From: JAFEDN01 sp963697455
GTDB taxonomy: Bacteria; Pseudomonadota; Gammaproteobacteria; Coxiellales; Coxiellaceae
Assembly (NCBI GenBank): GCA_963697455.1
Contig: CAVOOI010000034.1
Location: forward strand, 62,001-126,000
Length of the DNA: 64,000 nucleotides
Direction: 5' to 3'
The notes beneath the pieces are model-generated. The model was not told where the DNA came from and did not search any database. It saw only the letters and a program-made list of their open reading frames with translations. Positions 34,880-42,438 of the stretch are shown one piece after another (within the stretch, counting starts at the first letter, position 1; the number at the start of each line of letters is the position of its first letter). The position numbers were made by a program, and so were the translations under genes.

Positions 34880-35107
34880 ATGCTTGTATTAACTCGTTCA
34901 ATAGGCGAACGCCTAATTATTGGTAATGGAGAAGTTTGTCTTCACGTCTTAGAGGTGAGGGGCAATCAGGTGCGTTTAGGGATTGATGCTCCCCGGCACA
35001 TTTCTGTCCATCGCGAAGAAATTTTTCGCCGCATAGCCGCTAATGGCCAGCTCGACTCGGAGCCGTCCATGCTCACAGAAAACCTGCCTGAAGAAGTAGT
35101 AGAATAA
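34880..35107 (+). CDS. csrA: Carbon storage regulator CsrA
   Basis: Dimeric RNA-binding protein recognising GGA motifs in mRNA leaders. The 75-aa product shows MLVLTRSIGERLIIG, VRLGIDAPRHISVHREEIF (the RNA-binding VxxHRxE region) and a variable C-terminal tail. GGAGG lies 8-12 bp upstream of the ATG. In Legionella and Coxiella, CsrA paralogues switch between replicative and transmissive phases; such a role here is inference. Confidence 0.95.
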   Translation: MLVLTRSIGERLIIGNGEVCLHVLEVRGNQVRLGIDAPRHISVHREEIFRRIAANGQLDSEPSMLTENLPEEVVE

Positions 35108-35229
35108 AACCGGGAATTTAGGGTAATGCATTGAATTTAGTGCGAAACCTCCCGCTTTGCAGAACTTCCTGAGATTTTCGCGCTATACTTATATAAGAGA
35201 TAGAAAAAAATTAAGTGATGGGGGTGTCT

Positions 35230-35829
35230 ATGCAACAACCGTTACAAATTACCTTTCGGGATATTGATCATTCAGAGGCGGTAGAATCCCGAATTCGGGA
35301 GAAAATCGCCAAATTAGACCAGGTTTATAATCATATTATTTCTTGTAAAGTTGTGGTTGAACTGGTCCAAAAACATCAACACCAAGGCAAATTAAATAAA
35401 GTATCCATTTATGCTAATGTGCCGGGAAAAGAGTTGATGGTTTCTAATCATCCAAATGAAAATCTATATTTAGCCATTCAGGGATCTATAGATAGCATGC
35501 GCGAGCAATTAGATGAGCACCGTCGGCGTCAATATGGAGACACTAAGGACCACGGCGAACGTCTAAACGGAGAAATTGTCCGTTTAATGGAAGAGGATAG
35601 CTATGGTTTTATTGTGGATGAGCAAGAAAATGAGTATTATTTCAATCTAACTCATTTGGTGGATATTAAGTTTCACCAATTGCACATCGGTGATAAAATT
35701 CGTTTTTTACCTGCAGTTGGCAACGAAGGCTTACAGGCGAGACGGATTTCAATGCCGAAAAGATTTAGAGAATTGCATCATGAGTTCCTGCCAAAGGGAC
35801 TGGAATCGCGAGAATCGCATTATGGTTGA
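35230..35829 (+). CDS. Ribosome hibernation factor HPF/RaiA fused to a cold-shock-like domain
   Basis: About 199 aa from ATG 35230, chosen because GGGGGTG lies 5-10 bp upstream; two earlier starts lack a site. The N-terminal ~95 residues are the S30AE domain (LQITFRDIDHSEAVESRIREKI, ELMVSNHPNENLYLAIQGSID). The C-terminal half has the cold-shock fold pattern GEIVRLMEEDSYGFIVDEQ and FHQLHIGDKIRFLPAVGNEGLQA. The fusion probably binds ribosomes and RNA in stationary phase. It overlaps cdd by 8 bp. Confidence 0.88.
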   Translation: MQQPLQITFRDIDHSEAVESRIREKIAKLDQVYNHIISCKVVVELVQKHQHQGKLNKVSIYANVPGKELMVSNHPNENLYLAIQGSIDSMREQLDEHRRRQYGDTKDHGERLNGEIVRLMEEDSYGFIVDEQENEYYFNLTHLVDIKFHQLHIGDKIRFLPAVGNEGLQARRISMPKRFRELHHEFLPKGLESRESHYG

Positions 35830-36235
35830 GGCGCAACCGCCTGCAGAATTATTGATTCAAGCGCAACGCGCACTTAAGTGCGCGTATGCGCCTTATTCGA
35901 AATTTGCCGTAGGAGCTAGTTTACGCGCCGCTAATGGTCAATTATTTAGCGGCTGCAATGTTGAAAATGCTTCCTACGGCTTAACTTTATGTGCTGAAGC
36001 AGGCGCTTTAACCGCTTTGATTCAAGCTGGTCAGAAGCATTGGTCAGATATACTGATTATTTCTTCTGGTCAGGAACTTTGTTTTCCCTGTGGCGCATGC
36101 CGTCAGCGATTATTCGAATTTGCCTTACCCAGTAGTGTATTGCATATTTGCACTTTTGCTGGAGATTATAAGTCTGTCAGCATGAGAGAATTATTTCCAT
36201 TTCCATTTGGAACCTTTAATTTGGAGTCATCATGA
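35822..36235 (+). CDS. cdd: Cytidine deaminase (homotetrameric type)
   Basis: Zinc hydrolase converting cytidine/deoxycytidine to uridine/deoxyuridine. From ATG 35822 it is 137 aa: AYAPYSKFAVGA, NVENASYGLTLCAEAGAL with ligand C57 and proton-shuttle E59, and PCGACRQ with C90 and C93. The all-cysteine zinc site is typical of the short tetrameric class. Overlaps the ends of hpf (8 bp) and pnp (ATGA), forming a coupled three-gene unit for nucleoside salvage. Confidence 0.93.
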   Translation: MVEAQPPAELLIQAQRALKCAYAPYSKFAVGASLRAANGQLFSGCNVENASYGLTLCAEAGALTALIQAGQKHWSDILIISSGQELCFPCGACRQRLFEFALPSSVLHICTFAGDYKSVSMRELFPFPFGTFNLESS

Positions 36236-37062
36236 CACAAGCAGCTCGCCTTGCCGCAAAAACTATTCATTCAAGTATGCCGGATTGCGCTCCGGAGTTT
36301 GGCATTATCTTAGGTTCGGGACTGGGCGCATTAACCCAACAATTAACTGAATCGAGAATTTTTCCTTATCAAGATTTAGCTGGGTTTCCCACGGGCTTGA
36401 TTGAAGGCCAGCAAGCTGAATTGGCCGTCGGACGCCTCAATCAGACGCCGGTAGCCTGTTTACAGGGGCGGGCTCATTATTATGAAGGCCGTGATTCAAG
36501 CCAAATCCTCACTTACGTCAGGACTTTAAAATTACTAGGCTGTCATACTGTGATTATTACCGGCGCGGTGGGGTCCTTACGCGCAGAAATTAATCCTGGG
36601 CAATTAGTATTGCTGAAAGATCACATTAATTTTCAAGGCATAAATCCTCTAGTAGGAGTCAATGATCCTGAATTTGGAGTGCGTTTTCCTGATATGAGCG
36701 ACGTATATGATCGCTCCTGGCGTCAACAGATAGCAAAGGTGGGCCATGATCTCTCCATTCCTTTAATGGAAAGTGTGTATATTAGCGTGTTAGGGCCGTC
36801 TTTTGAAACGCCTTCAGAAATCAGAATGTTCCGGGAATTTGGGGCTGATGTAATTGGAATGTCGGTGGTCCCAGAAGTCATCGCCGCACGCCATTGTGGA
36901 TTACGCGTGATTGGTTTGGGAGTGGTCACCAATTTAGCATCCGGTTTAAGCACTACTCCGCAATCTCATGAAGAAACCTTATTAACCGCCCGCCAATCGA
37001 CTGGCAACATGGTCCGGCTGATTCAGGGCTTTATGTCTGTTAATCACTTGGTTGGCAGTTAA
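36232..37062 (+). CDS. Purine-nucleoside phosphorylase (trimeric PNP type)
   Basis: Phosphorolyses purine nucleosides to base and ribose-1-phosphate. 276 aa: FGIILGSGLGAL (phosphate loop), GRAHYYEGRDSSQ, TGAVGSLRAEINPGQLVLLKDHINFQG, GPSFETPSEIRMFREFGADVIGMSVVPEV and VVTNLASGL. This is the eukaryote-like PunA/XapA family, not DeoD. Coupled to cdd by ATGA overlap, giving a salvage operon. Confidence 0.93.
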   Translation: MTQAARLAAKTIHSSMPDCAPEFGIILGSGLGALTQQLTESRIFPYQDLAGFPTGLIEGQQAELAVGRLNQTPVACLQGRAHYYEGRDSSQILTYVRTLKLLGCHTVIITGAVGSLRAEINPGQLVLLKDHINFQGINPLVGVNDPEFGVRFPDMSDVYDRSWRQQIAKVGHDLSIPLMESVYISVLGPSFETPSEIRMFREFGADVIGMSVVPEVIAARHCGLRVIGLGVVTNLASGLSTTPQSHEETLLTARQSTGNMVRLIQGFMSVNHLVGS

Positions 37063-37095
37063 GGTGCAAGGAAAGAAAGACTAAGGAGACAAAAA

Positions 37096-37542
37096 TTGAA
37101 TAAAAAAAATATATTCGTGAAGGCCAGTTTTTTTATTTTAGGCAATGTAATTACCCTACAATCTTTTGGGTTGGGGATTTATTTACAAAATAACGATCCA
37201 AATTTATGTATGTTTGTAAGTGCTACGTTGGCATCGAAAGATAAAAATTTATCAGTTCCAGCTGGCAGCTTAGGTTATATTGACTATTATAGTGATCTCG
37301 GACTAAATCCAGGAGTAAATCCACCGCATCAAGTTGCAGTTTGGATAACGCAATATGATCAAGGGCCGGTCTGTGGCGGGAATAGTAAGATTTTTGGTAC
37401 GTATACACTTACAGTTTATCAAGATGGCACTGCTTCTTCTAAAAGTGAAGGCTGTGTTACGGGCGATTGCAGCAAGATTACTTTCGGCACATATAACGAT
37501 GGATATAATCCGTTTAACCCACTGTATTCGATATCTAAATAA
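37096..37542 (+). CDS. Small secreted protein with TTG start, unknown function
   Basis: 148 aa. The start is TTG at 37096, supported by AAGGAG 8-13 bp upstream and a correct signal peptide directly after it (NKKNIFVKASFFILGNVITLQSFG). The mature part has four cysteines (NLCMF, PVCGG, EGCVTGDC) and a beta-rich composition, with GTYTLTVYQDGTAS. No family recognised. Followed by an 83-bp hairpin. Confidence 0.65.
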   Translation: MNKKNIFVKASFFILGNVITLQSFGLGIYLQNNDPNLCMFVSATLASKDKNLSVPAGSLGYIDYYSDLGLNPGVNPPHQVAVWITQYDQGPVCGGNSKIFGTYTLTVYQDGTASSKSEGCVTGDCSKITFGTYNDGYNPFNPLYSISK

Positions 37543-37623
37543 AGAGGGGGGTCAGGCCTGACACATTGACAATTTATTCTTTAATTTTCGAAAACTGTCA
37601 ATCTGTCAGGCCTGACCCTCTTT
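37541..37623. repeat. Long inverted repeat / bidirectional terminator-like hairpin
   Basis: AAAGAG-GGGTCAGGCCTGACA (37541-37563) pairs with TGTCAGGCCTGACCC-TCTTTA (37604-37623). Inside, ATTGACA and TGTCAAT extend the pairing, leaving an AT-rich loop. Each arm contains its own TCAGGCCTGA palindrome. It lies exactly between the convergent 37096 gene and pdxH. Likely a MITE-like repeat now serving as terminator. Confidence 0.75.
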
Positions 37624-37634
37624 AGTATTGCTAG

Positions 37635-38279
37635 CTAAGGGTAGGCCCGCTGATGCTGCCATGATCCTGAAGGAGAGCGGTGATACTGAAAGCGGTCGTG
37701 TAATCGGTTTTCGCGGCCTTGCCAAAATTCAAAGCGTTCCGGTTTGACCAAATATCCACCCCAATAGTCAGGGCGAGGCACCATGTTTTCGGCGCTGGAA
37801 TATTCAGCACATAACAAGTTATATTTGCTTTGCAAATCTTCGGCTTGGTTTAGGGGTTGGCTTTGTTTGGATGCTAGCGAAGCGATTTGGGCGGATTTAG
37901 GTCGACTATGAAAATAAAGTTCCGATTGTTCAGGAGAAATTTTTTCAGCAATTCCTTCGATCCGAACTTGACGTTCCAGCGCTTCCCACCAAAATAACAA
38001 AGAAACTGCGGGATTGTGAGAGATCTCATCGCCTTTACGGCTCTTATAATTAGTATAAAAAATAAAACCTTGCGGGGTGTACTCTTTCAATAAAACAATG
38101 CGGGCGGAAGGCTGGTTTTGAAGTGAAGTAGTCGCCAGCACCATTGAATTCACTAATTTTGTGGGCATCGCTGCGCAGGCCTCGCGAAACCATTCATCAA
38201 ACTGAATGAATGGGTCGGAGTTTACCTGGGTCAATTGGCCGTATAGATACTCTTTATTAATTTTGATCGGTGAACTAAT
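37635..38279 (-). CDS. pdxH: Pyridoxamine 5'-phosphate oxidase, probable ATT start
   Basis: FMN enzyme forming pyridoxal 5'-phosphate. Motifs: SARIVLLKEYTPQGFIFYTNYKSRKGDEI, VSLLFWWEALERQVRIEG, SRPKSAQIASLASKQSQ and the C-terminal FEFWQGRENRLHDRFQY. The only ordinary start (TTG 38234) would cut off the family N-terminus; in frame upstream reads INKEYLYGQ, matching KEYxxGxL of PdxH. The sole initiator after the previous stop is ATT at 38279, with AGGAG 8 bp upstream. This gives 214 aa (E. coli 218). Confidence 0.88.
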   Translation of the reverse strand: MSSPIKINKEYLYGQLTQVNSDPFIQFDEWFREACAAMPTKLVNSMVLATTSLQNQPSARIVLLKEYTPQGFIFYTNYKSRKGDEISHNPAVSLLFWWEALERQVRIEGIAEKISPEQSELYFHSRPKSAQIASLASKQSQPLNQAEDLQSKYNLLCAEYSSAENMVPRPDYWGGYLVKPERFEFWQGRENRLHDRFQYHRSPSGSWQHQRAYP

Positions 38280-38292
38280 GCTAACCTCTCCT

Positions 38293-39225
38293 TTAGAGTG
38301 AGCTATTTAAGTGTTTTGCAAATTCTTGCGAGTAAGTTAAATGTAACTCGGTGCCAACATTGTTAATAAAGGACTGCAGAAATGAGGGTTTAATACTATA
38401 ATCATGATAATATTTAGTATTAAATTCTTGTTGCAGCGCATCCCATAAATTGAGATTATCATCAGCGAGGCCTAATTTGACGGCTTCCGCTCCACTCCAA
38501 AAGTCGCCGGAGAATAATTCCTTCTGATCCCCTTTCAGTTTGCCTTGACGTCCCGCGAGAACGTCGTCAATAAAACTTTGATGAACTTGATCCAGCACGG
38601 TTTTTACTTTGGTCACGTCTGCTGGGTTAAGCGGCTCAAAAGGGTCTAAGCGGTCTTTATTTTCGCCGGCAGTAAAGACACGGCGTTGAACCCCGATTTT
38701 AGCGATGGCCTCGTTCGCCCCAAAACCTTCCATAATAACGCCAATGGAACCGGTTAATGTATCTTTATTGACAAAAATTTTATCGCCGGCAGTGGCCACT
38801 AAATAAGACCCAGAGGCCAACGCGTCTTCGCCAACGACGATGACTTTTTTCTTATATTGTTGTTTCAGCGCCATGATTTTATCATGAATAATCGATGCTT
38901 GAACGGGACTACCTCCGGGTGAATTAATGACTAAGACTACCCCTTTAGCATCCTTGTCGGAAAATGCATCGTTCAATTGCGGCACCATTTTTTCGGCTGA
39001 AAAGTCGGTTCCTGGCATAATAATCCCAGTCATCCGGACTAAGGCAACATAAGGTTGACCAGTGCTGGCGTCGGATTTGCTGCTGACACCGAAGCCGAAC
39101 GCAAAAAATAATAAGGTGAGAAAAAGTAGAAACACAATCATATATCCCACCCAGCGGATATTGCGCCAGCGTCTTTCCCGGCGGCGGTCTGCTAATAGTT
39201 CATTAGCTAAATTTTCATCTCTCAT
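38293..39225 (-). CDS. sppA: Signal peptide peptidase SppA, short type
   Basis: Inner-membrane serine protease degrading cleaved signal peptides. 310 aa: cytoplasmic Arg-rich N-terminus, one membrane span (about 26-46), then the S49 domain with VVLVINSPGGSP, ALASGSYLVA (nucleophile S138) and GENKD (general-base K190). The half-length 'SppA36' form assembles as an octamer. Overlaps uspA by 4 bp and precedes pdxH by 13 bp. Confidence 0.93.
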   Translation of the reverse strand: MRDENLANELLADRRRERRWRNIRWVGYMIVFLLFLTLLFFAFGFGVSSKSDASTGQPYVALVRMTGIIMPGTDFSAEKMVPQLNDAFSDKDAKGVVLVINSPGGSPVQASIIHDKIMALKQQYKKKVIVVGEDALASGSYLVATAGDKIFVNKDTLTGSIGVIMEGFGANEAIAKIGVQRRVFTAGENKDRLDPFEPLNPADVTKVKTVLDQVHQSFIDDVLAGRQGKLKGDQKELFSGDFWSGAEAVKLGLADDNLNLWDALQQEFNTKYYHDYSIKPSFLQSFINNVGTELHLTYSQEFAKHLNSSL

Positions 39226-39659
39226 TCTCTTACCCTTATAACTAAGACATCACATTGCGCTCGATGTAAAATGGCATTAGCGCGCGAACCCAATAAAAGA
39301 TCAAAACCATGGTGGCCATGTGTTCCAACCACAATCAAATCAGCATGGAGGGACTCGGCCAGATCGGTGACTGCAAGCTTGACCGAACCGCTTTCCAAAT
39401 ATTGTTGGTTAGAGGGAATTCCAAATTTTTCACCCAATTTCTGCAGTTCTCTCTGCACCTCATGTTCTAAAGATTGCTCTAAGTTAACGTCCACTGGAAT
39501 TGAAAATTCTCCACCATATGCAATTGGAGAATGCTCCATGACATGGATCATGCTCAACAATGCCTTGCTTTCCTGCGCAATGCCTTTGGCTTGAGCCAAT
39601 ACTTGATCAGTGACGGGCGATAAGTCTACTGCGACTAGTACATGTTTATAATTTAACAT
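39222..39659 (-). CDS. Universal stress protein, UspA family
   Basis: 145 aa: KHVLVAVDLSPVTDQVLAQA at the N-terminus and GTHGHHGFDLLLGSRANAILHRAQCDVLVIRV at the C-terminus, carrying the G-2x-G-9x-G(S/T) nucleotide-binding pattern. It is an ATP-binding type stress protein, co-transcribed with sppA. Confidence 0.9.
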   Translation of the reverse strand: MLNYKHVLVAVDLSPVTDQVLAQAKGIAQESKALLSMIHVMEHSPIAYGGEFSIPVDVNLEQSLEHEVQRELQKLGEKFGIPSNQQYLESGSVKLAVTDLAESLHADLIVVGTHGHHGFDLLLGSRANAILHRAQCDVLVIRVRE

Positions 39660-39729
39660 GTCAACTTCCTTATTTTAAGAAACTAAAAACTCTTAAGGGA
39701 AAAAATTCCAAATTGGTAATTGGAACAGT

Positions 39730-40515
39730 TCAACTCCCATTCCCTAATATATTACTAATTTTTACAAAATTTTCCACTGTTATTTGCTCTGCACGCCAAC
39801 GAGGATCAATATTTAGGCTTTCTAAGGCTGAAGCTGTTATAAATTTGTGCAAACTATTGGCTAGGGTTTTTCGCCGATAACAGAAAGCCTCTTTCACCAG
39901 TGCAGTGAATAAATTGAAATCTTGAGCTTTAAATGGAGGAATCGCGTGGGGCACGAACCGGGCAAAAGCGGATTGGACTCGTGGGGGAGGTGAGAAAGCA
40001 TGAGCATCTACAGTGAACAGCAAAGTGATGGCGCAGTGATACTGGGCCATGACGCTGAGCCTGCCATAATGATGGTTGCCAGGAGCAGCGACCAGCCGCT
40101 CGACCACTTCTTTTTGGAGAAGAAAATGCATGTCTTTGATTTGTGAGCTCCACGCAAACAACTTGAATAGCAGAACCGAAGTAATATTATAGGGAAGATT
40201 ACCTACTATGCGCTGAGATTGTGCTAGTAGAGTTTGCCAGTCAAAATGCAAAACATCCGCATTGTAAATGGTTAAATTATCGGCCTTCGCATATTTTGTC
40301 TCCAAGTAGGCTGCCAAGTCGCGATCGATTTCGATCGCATCCAGATGTTTTACGCGTGGCAGCAAAAATTGCGTCAACGCACCTTTTCCAGGGCCGATTT
40401 CAATCAGTGAATCATCCGGAGCAAGCCCAATAGCTTCTGCAATCTGTTCTAAGACAGTCTGATCGGTTAAAAAGTGTTGCCCAAAGCGCTTACGAGGACG
40501 AAAATGAGGTTTCAT
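39730..40515 (-). CDS. rsmA: 16S rRNA dimethyladenosine transferase RsmA/KsgA
   Basis: Dimethylates two adenosines near the 3' end of 16S rRNA. 261 aa: RKRFGQHFLTDQ, SAM motif EIGPGKGALTQFLL, NLPYNITSVLLFKLF (catalytic NLPY), FYRRK-like FCYRRKTLANSL. Last gene of lptD-surA-pdxA-rsmA; overlaps pdxA by 4 bp. Confidence 0.95.
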   Translation of the reverse strand: MKPHFRPRKRFGQHFLTDQTVLEQIAEAIGLAPDDSLIEIGPGKGALTQFLLPRVKHLDAIEIDRDLAAYLETKYAKADNLTIYNADVLHFDWQTLLAQSQRIVGNLPYNITSVLLFKLFAWSSQIKDMHFLLQKEVVERLVAAPGNHHYGRLSVMAQYHCAITLLFTVDAHAFSPPPRVQSAFARFVPHAIPPFKAQDFNLFTALVKEAFCYRRKTLANSLHKFITASALESLNIDPRWRAEQITVENFVKISNILGNGS

Positions 40516-41438
40516 ATTGTTAGTACTTGCGCGAGTTTAACGGCGCATAGCAAACTGGAAAATTCAGCTTTGCCGGTTCCGGCTAGTTCTAAGGCCGTGC
40601 CATGATCGACTGAAGTGCGGATAATCGGCAGTCCCAGGGTAACATTGACCGCAGAACTAAAACTTTGTGCCTTAATAACCGGTAACCCCTGATCGTGATA
40701 CATTGCCAACACTACATCGCACTGAGCTAGGGCGGCGGGGGTGAACGCCGTATCGGCCGGTAACGGTCCACGCACAGTATAACCGGCGGTGCGTAATTGA
40801 GTTAGCGCGGGGGTAATGATGTCCAATTCTTCGCGTCCTAAATAACCATTTTCACCTGCATGAGGATTCAAGCCGCAAACTGCAATGCGAGGTTGCGGCA
40901 TTCCAAAACTCTGTTGCATATCCTGATGAATGATTTTAATCACCGCCTGAATTTTTTCAATGCTGATGGCAGCTGGAACGGCGGCTAAAGGAATATGAGT
41001 GGTTAATAATGCCACTCGTAATGATTCGGATACCAAGAGCATCACTGGCAAGGCGCTGTGGGTGAGGGCTGCTAAAAATTCAGTATGGCCGGTAAAATTA
41101 ATCCCAGCTTGATTAATCACGCCTTTATGGACTGGGCCAGTAATTAACGCATGAAACTCTTGACGTAGGCAAGCTGCAGTTGCCTGAGTTAAACAATTCA
41201 ACACATAATGTGCATTTTTTGGATTTAAAATACCCGGTTCGCAATCAGTGGCCAATGGTACATGCCATAACTGCAGAGTTTTCGGCAGTTTTATGTTTAA
41301 TTGCTGCGCGCGAGCGCGCATTAAATTTTCATCTGCTACCACTACTAGAGGTAAATCGGGACGCGCAGCAATCATTTGCAAAACAATGTCTGGCCCAATT
41401 CCCGCCGGCTCTCCCGGAGTGATGACAACGGTTTTCAT
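40512..41438 (-). CDS. pdxA: 4-hydroxythreonine-4-phosphate dehydrogenase
   Basis: NAD-dependent enzyme of de novo pyridoxal-phosphate synthesis. 308 aa (E. coli 329): TPGEPAGIGPDI, ALITGPVHKGVINQAGINFTGHTE, GLNPHAGENGYLGREE, PADTAFTPA, MYHDQGLPVIKA and GLPIIRTSVDHGTA. The conserved metal-binding histidines are present. ATG shares one base with the surA stop (TAATG). With pdxH nearby, two PLP-pathway genes lie within 4 kb. Confidence 0.95.
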   Translation of the reverse strand: MKTVVITPGEPAGIGPDIVLQMIAARPDLPLVVVADENLMRARAQQLNIKLPKTLQLWHVPLATDCEPGILNPKNAHYVLNCLTQATAACLRQEFHALITGPVHKGVINQAGINFTGHTEFLAALTHSALPVMLLVSESLRVALLTTHIPLAAVPAAISIEKIQAVIKIIHQDMQQSFGMPQPRIAVCGLNPHAGENGYLGREELDIITPALTQLRTAGYTVRGPLPADTAFTPAALAQCDVVLAMYHDQGLPVIKAQSFSSAVNVTLGLPIIRTSVDHGTALELAGTGKAEFSSLLCAVKLAQVLTI

Positions 41439-42394
41439 TAAGGCATAATCTGAATGTAAGCCTGATTCCGCGCTTTTTCGATAGCAGTTTTTACTGCGAT
41501 TTCATATTTTTGCCTAAAAACAAGCTGACGAATTTGGTCGTCGGTTAAGTTTTGATTCGGGTTGCGTGCTTCTAATATTTGCAACACATGGTAACCGTTA
41601 GGCGCGAGCAAGGGTTGCGAAGCATTTTTCAGAGACATAGTAGGCAATTGTTCAGCAAATATAGAGGGTAGATTATCTTTATTGCGCCATCCTAAGTCTC
41701 GATAGGCTGGAGTAACTTTGTCAGGGGTGACGCCACTATTCAATTGCTGTTGAGCGGCTTTCGCCATCGCCAGTGCATGTTCTTTATCTTGCGCATTTGG
41801 CTTCTCGGGAAGCGGGAAGAAAAAATCTGCAATTCGGTATTCTTGGGCTCCGGCGGGTGCTGTATTTTTATAAGCTTGGATGTCCTCATCTGTCACTTTA
41901 ACTTCGCCACCGACCATTTGCTGTTGCAATTTATTAATGGCCAGTTGTTCGCTTAATTTTTTACGAAACTCCATATAGCCGAGATGTTGCAAGGTCAACT
42001 GAGTTTTAAGCTGATCGGTAGTGAGGTGGTGGCTTTGAGCAATTTGATCAATGGTCTGATCTATTTCTTCATCAGTGGGTTTAATTTGATTACGGATTGC
42101 CATTTGTAATTGTAAACGGTAAAGGATGAGTTGTTCGAGGGCGGATTGACGTAATTTATCCGCGGGGGGAATTGGAATATTATTAGCAGTCAACTGCTGT
42201 TTTAGTTGGTCAATGGCGATATCCAAATCGCTTTCGCTGATAATTTCATCGTTGACGATTGCGGCAATGCGGTTCAACGGTACAGTGGATTCTGGCGTCA
42301 ATGGCTGAGTAATGGCCGGCTTTGGCTGGGCTAAACTGACTTCGCCGTAAAGCATAGAAAAAGCTGTCAATAAACATAATATTTTTTTAATCAT
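41438..42394 (-). CDS. surA: Periplasmic chaperone SurA, single-PPIase form
   Basis: Chaperone for outer-membrane proteins such as LptD encoded next door. From ATG 42394 it is 318 aa against about 430 in E. coli. A signal peptide is followed by the SurA N-terminal domain (NRIAAIVNDEIISESDLDIAIDQLKQQL, PADKLRQSALEQLILYRLQL) and one parvulin-like domain (about 190-285, with LGWRNKDNLPSIFAEQLPTMSLKNASQPLLAPNGYHVLQILE), then the C-terminal helix. One of the two PPIase repeats is missing; the inactive first repeat is dispensable in known SurA. Confidence 0.92.
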   Translation of the reverse strand: MIKKILCLLTAFSMLYGEVSLAQPKPAITQPLTPESTVPLNRIAAIVNDEIISESDLDIAIDQLKQQLTANNIPIPPADKLRQSALEQLILYRLQLQMAIRNQIKPTDEEIDQTIDQIAQSHHLTTDQLKTQLTLQHLGYMEFRKKLSEQLAINKLQQQMVGGEVKVTDEDIQAYKNTAPAGAQEYRIADFFFPLPEKPNAQDKEHALAMAKAAQQQLNSGVTPDKVTPAYRDLGWRNKDNLPSIFAEQLPTMSLKNASQPLLAPNGYHVLQILEARNPNQNLTDDQIRQLVFRQKYEIAVKTAIEKARNQAYIQIMP

Positions 42395-42438
42395 TGCTGA
42401 TAATTCCTCACTATGGATCAAACCTCAAAAGTATACCA

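Noticed and set aside
35157..35189. Strong sigma-70 or sigma-54 promoter for the HPF gene
   Set aside because: TATACT is fine but the nearest TTGCAG is 21 bp away, and no GG-N10-GC sigma-54 pattern is present.
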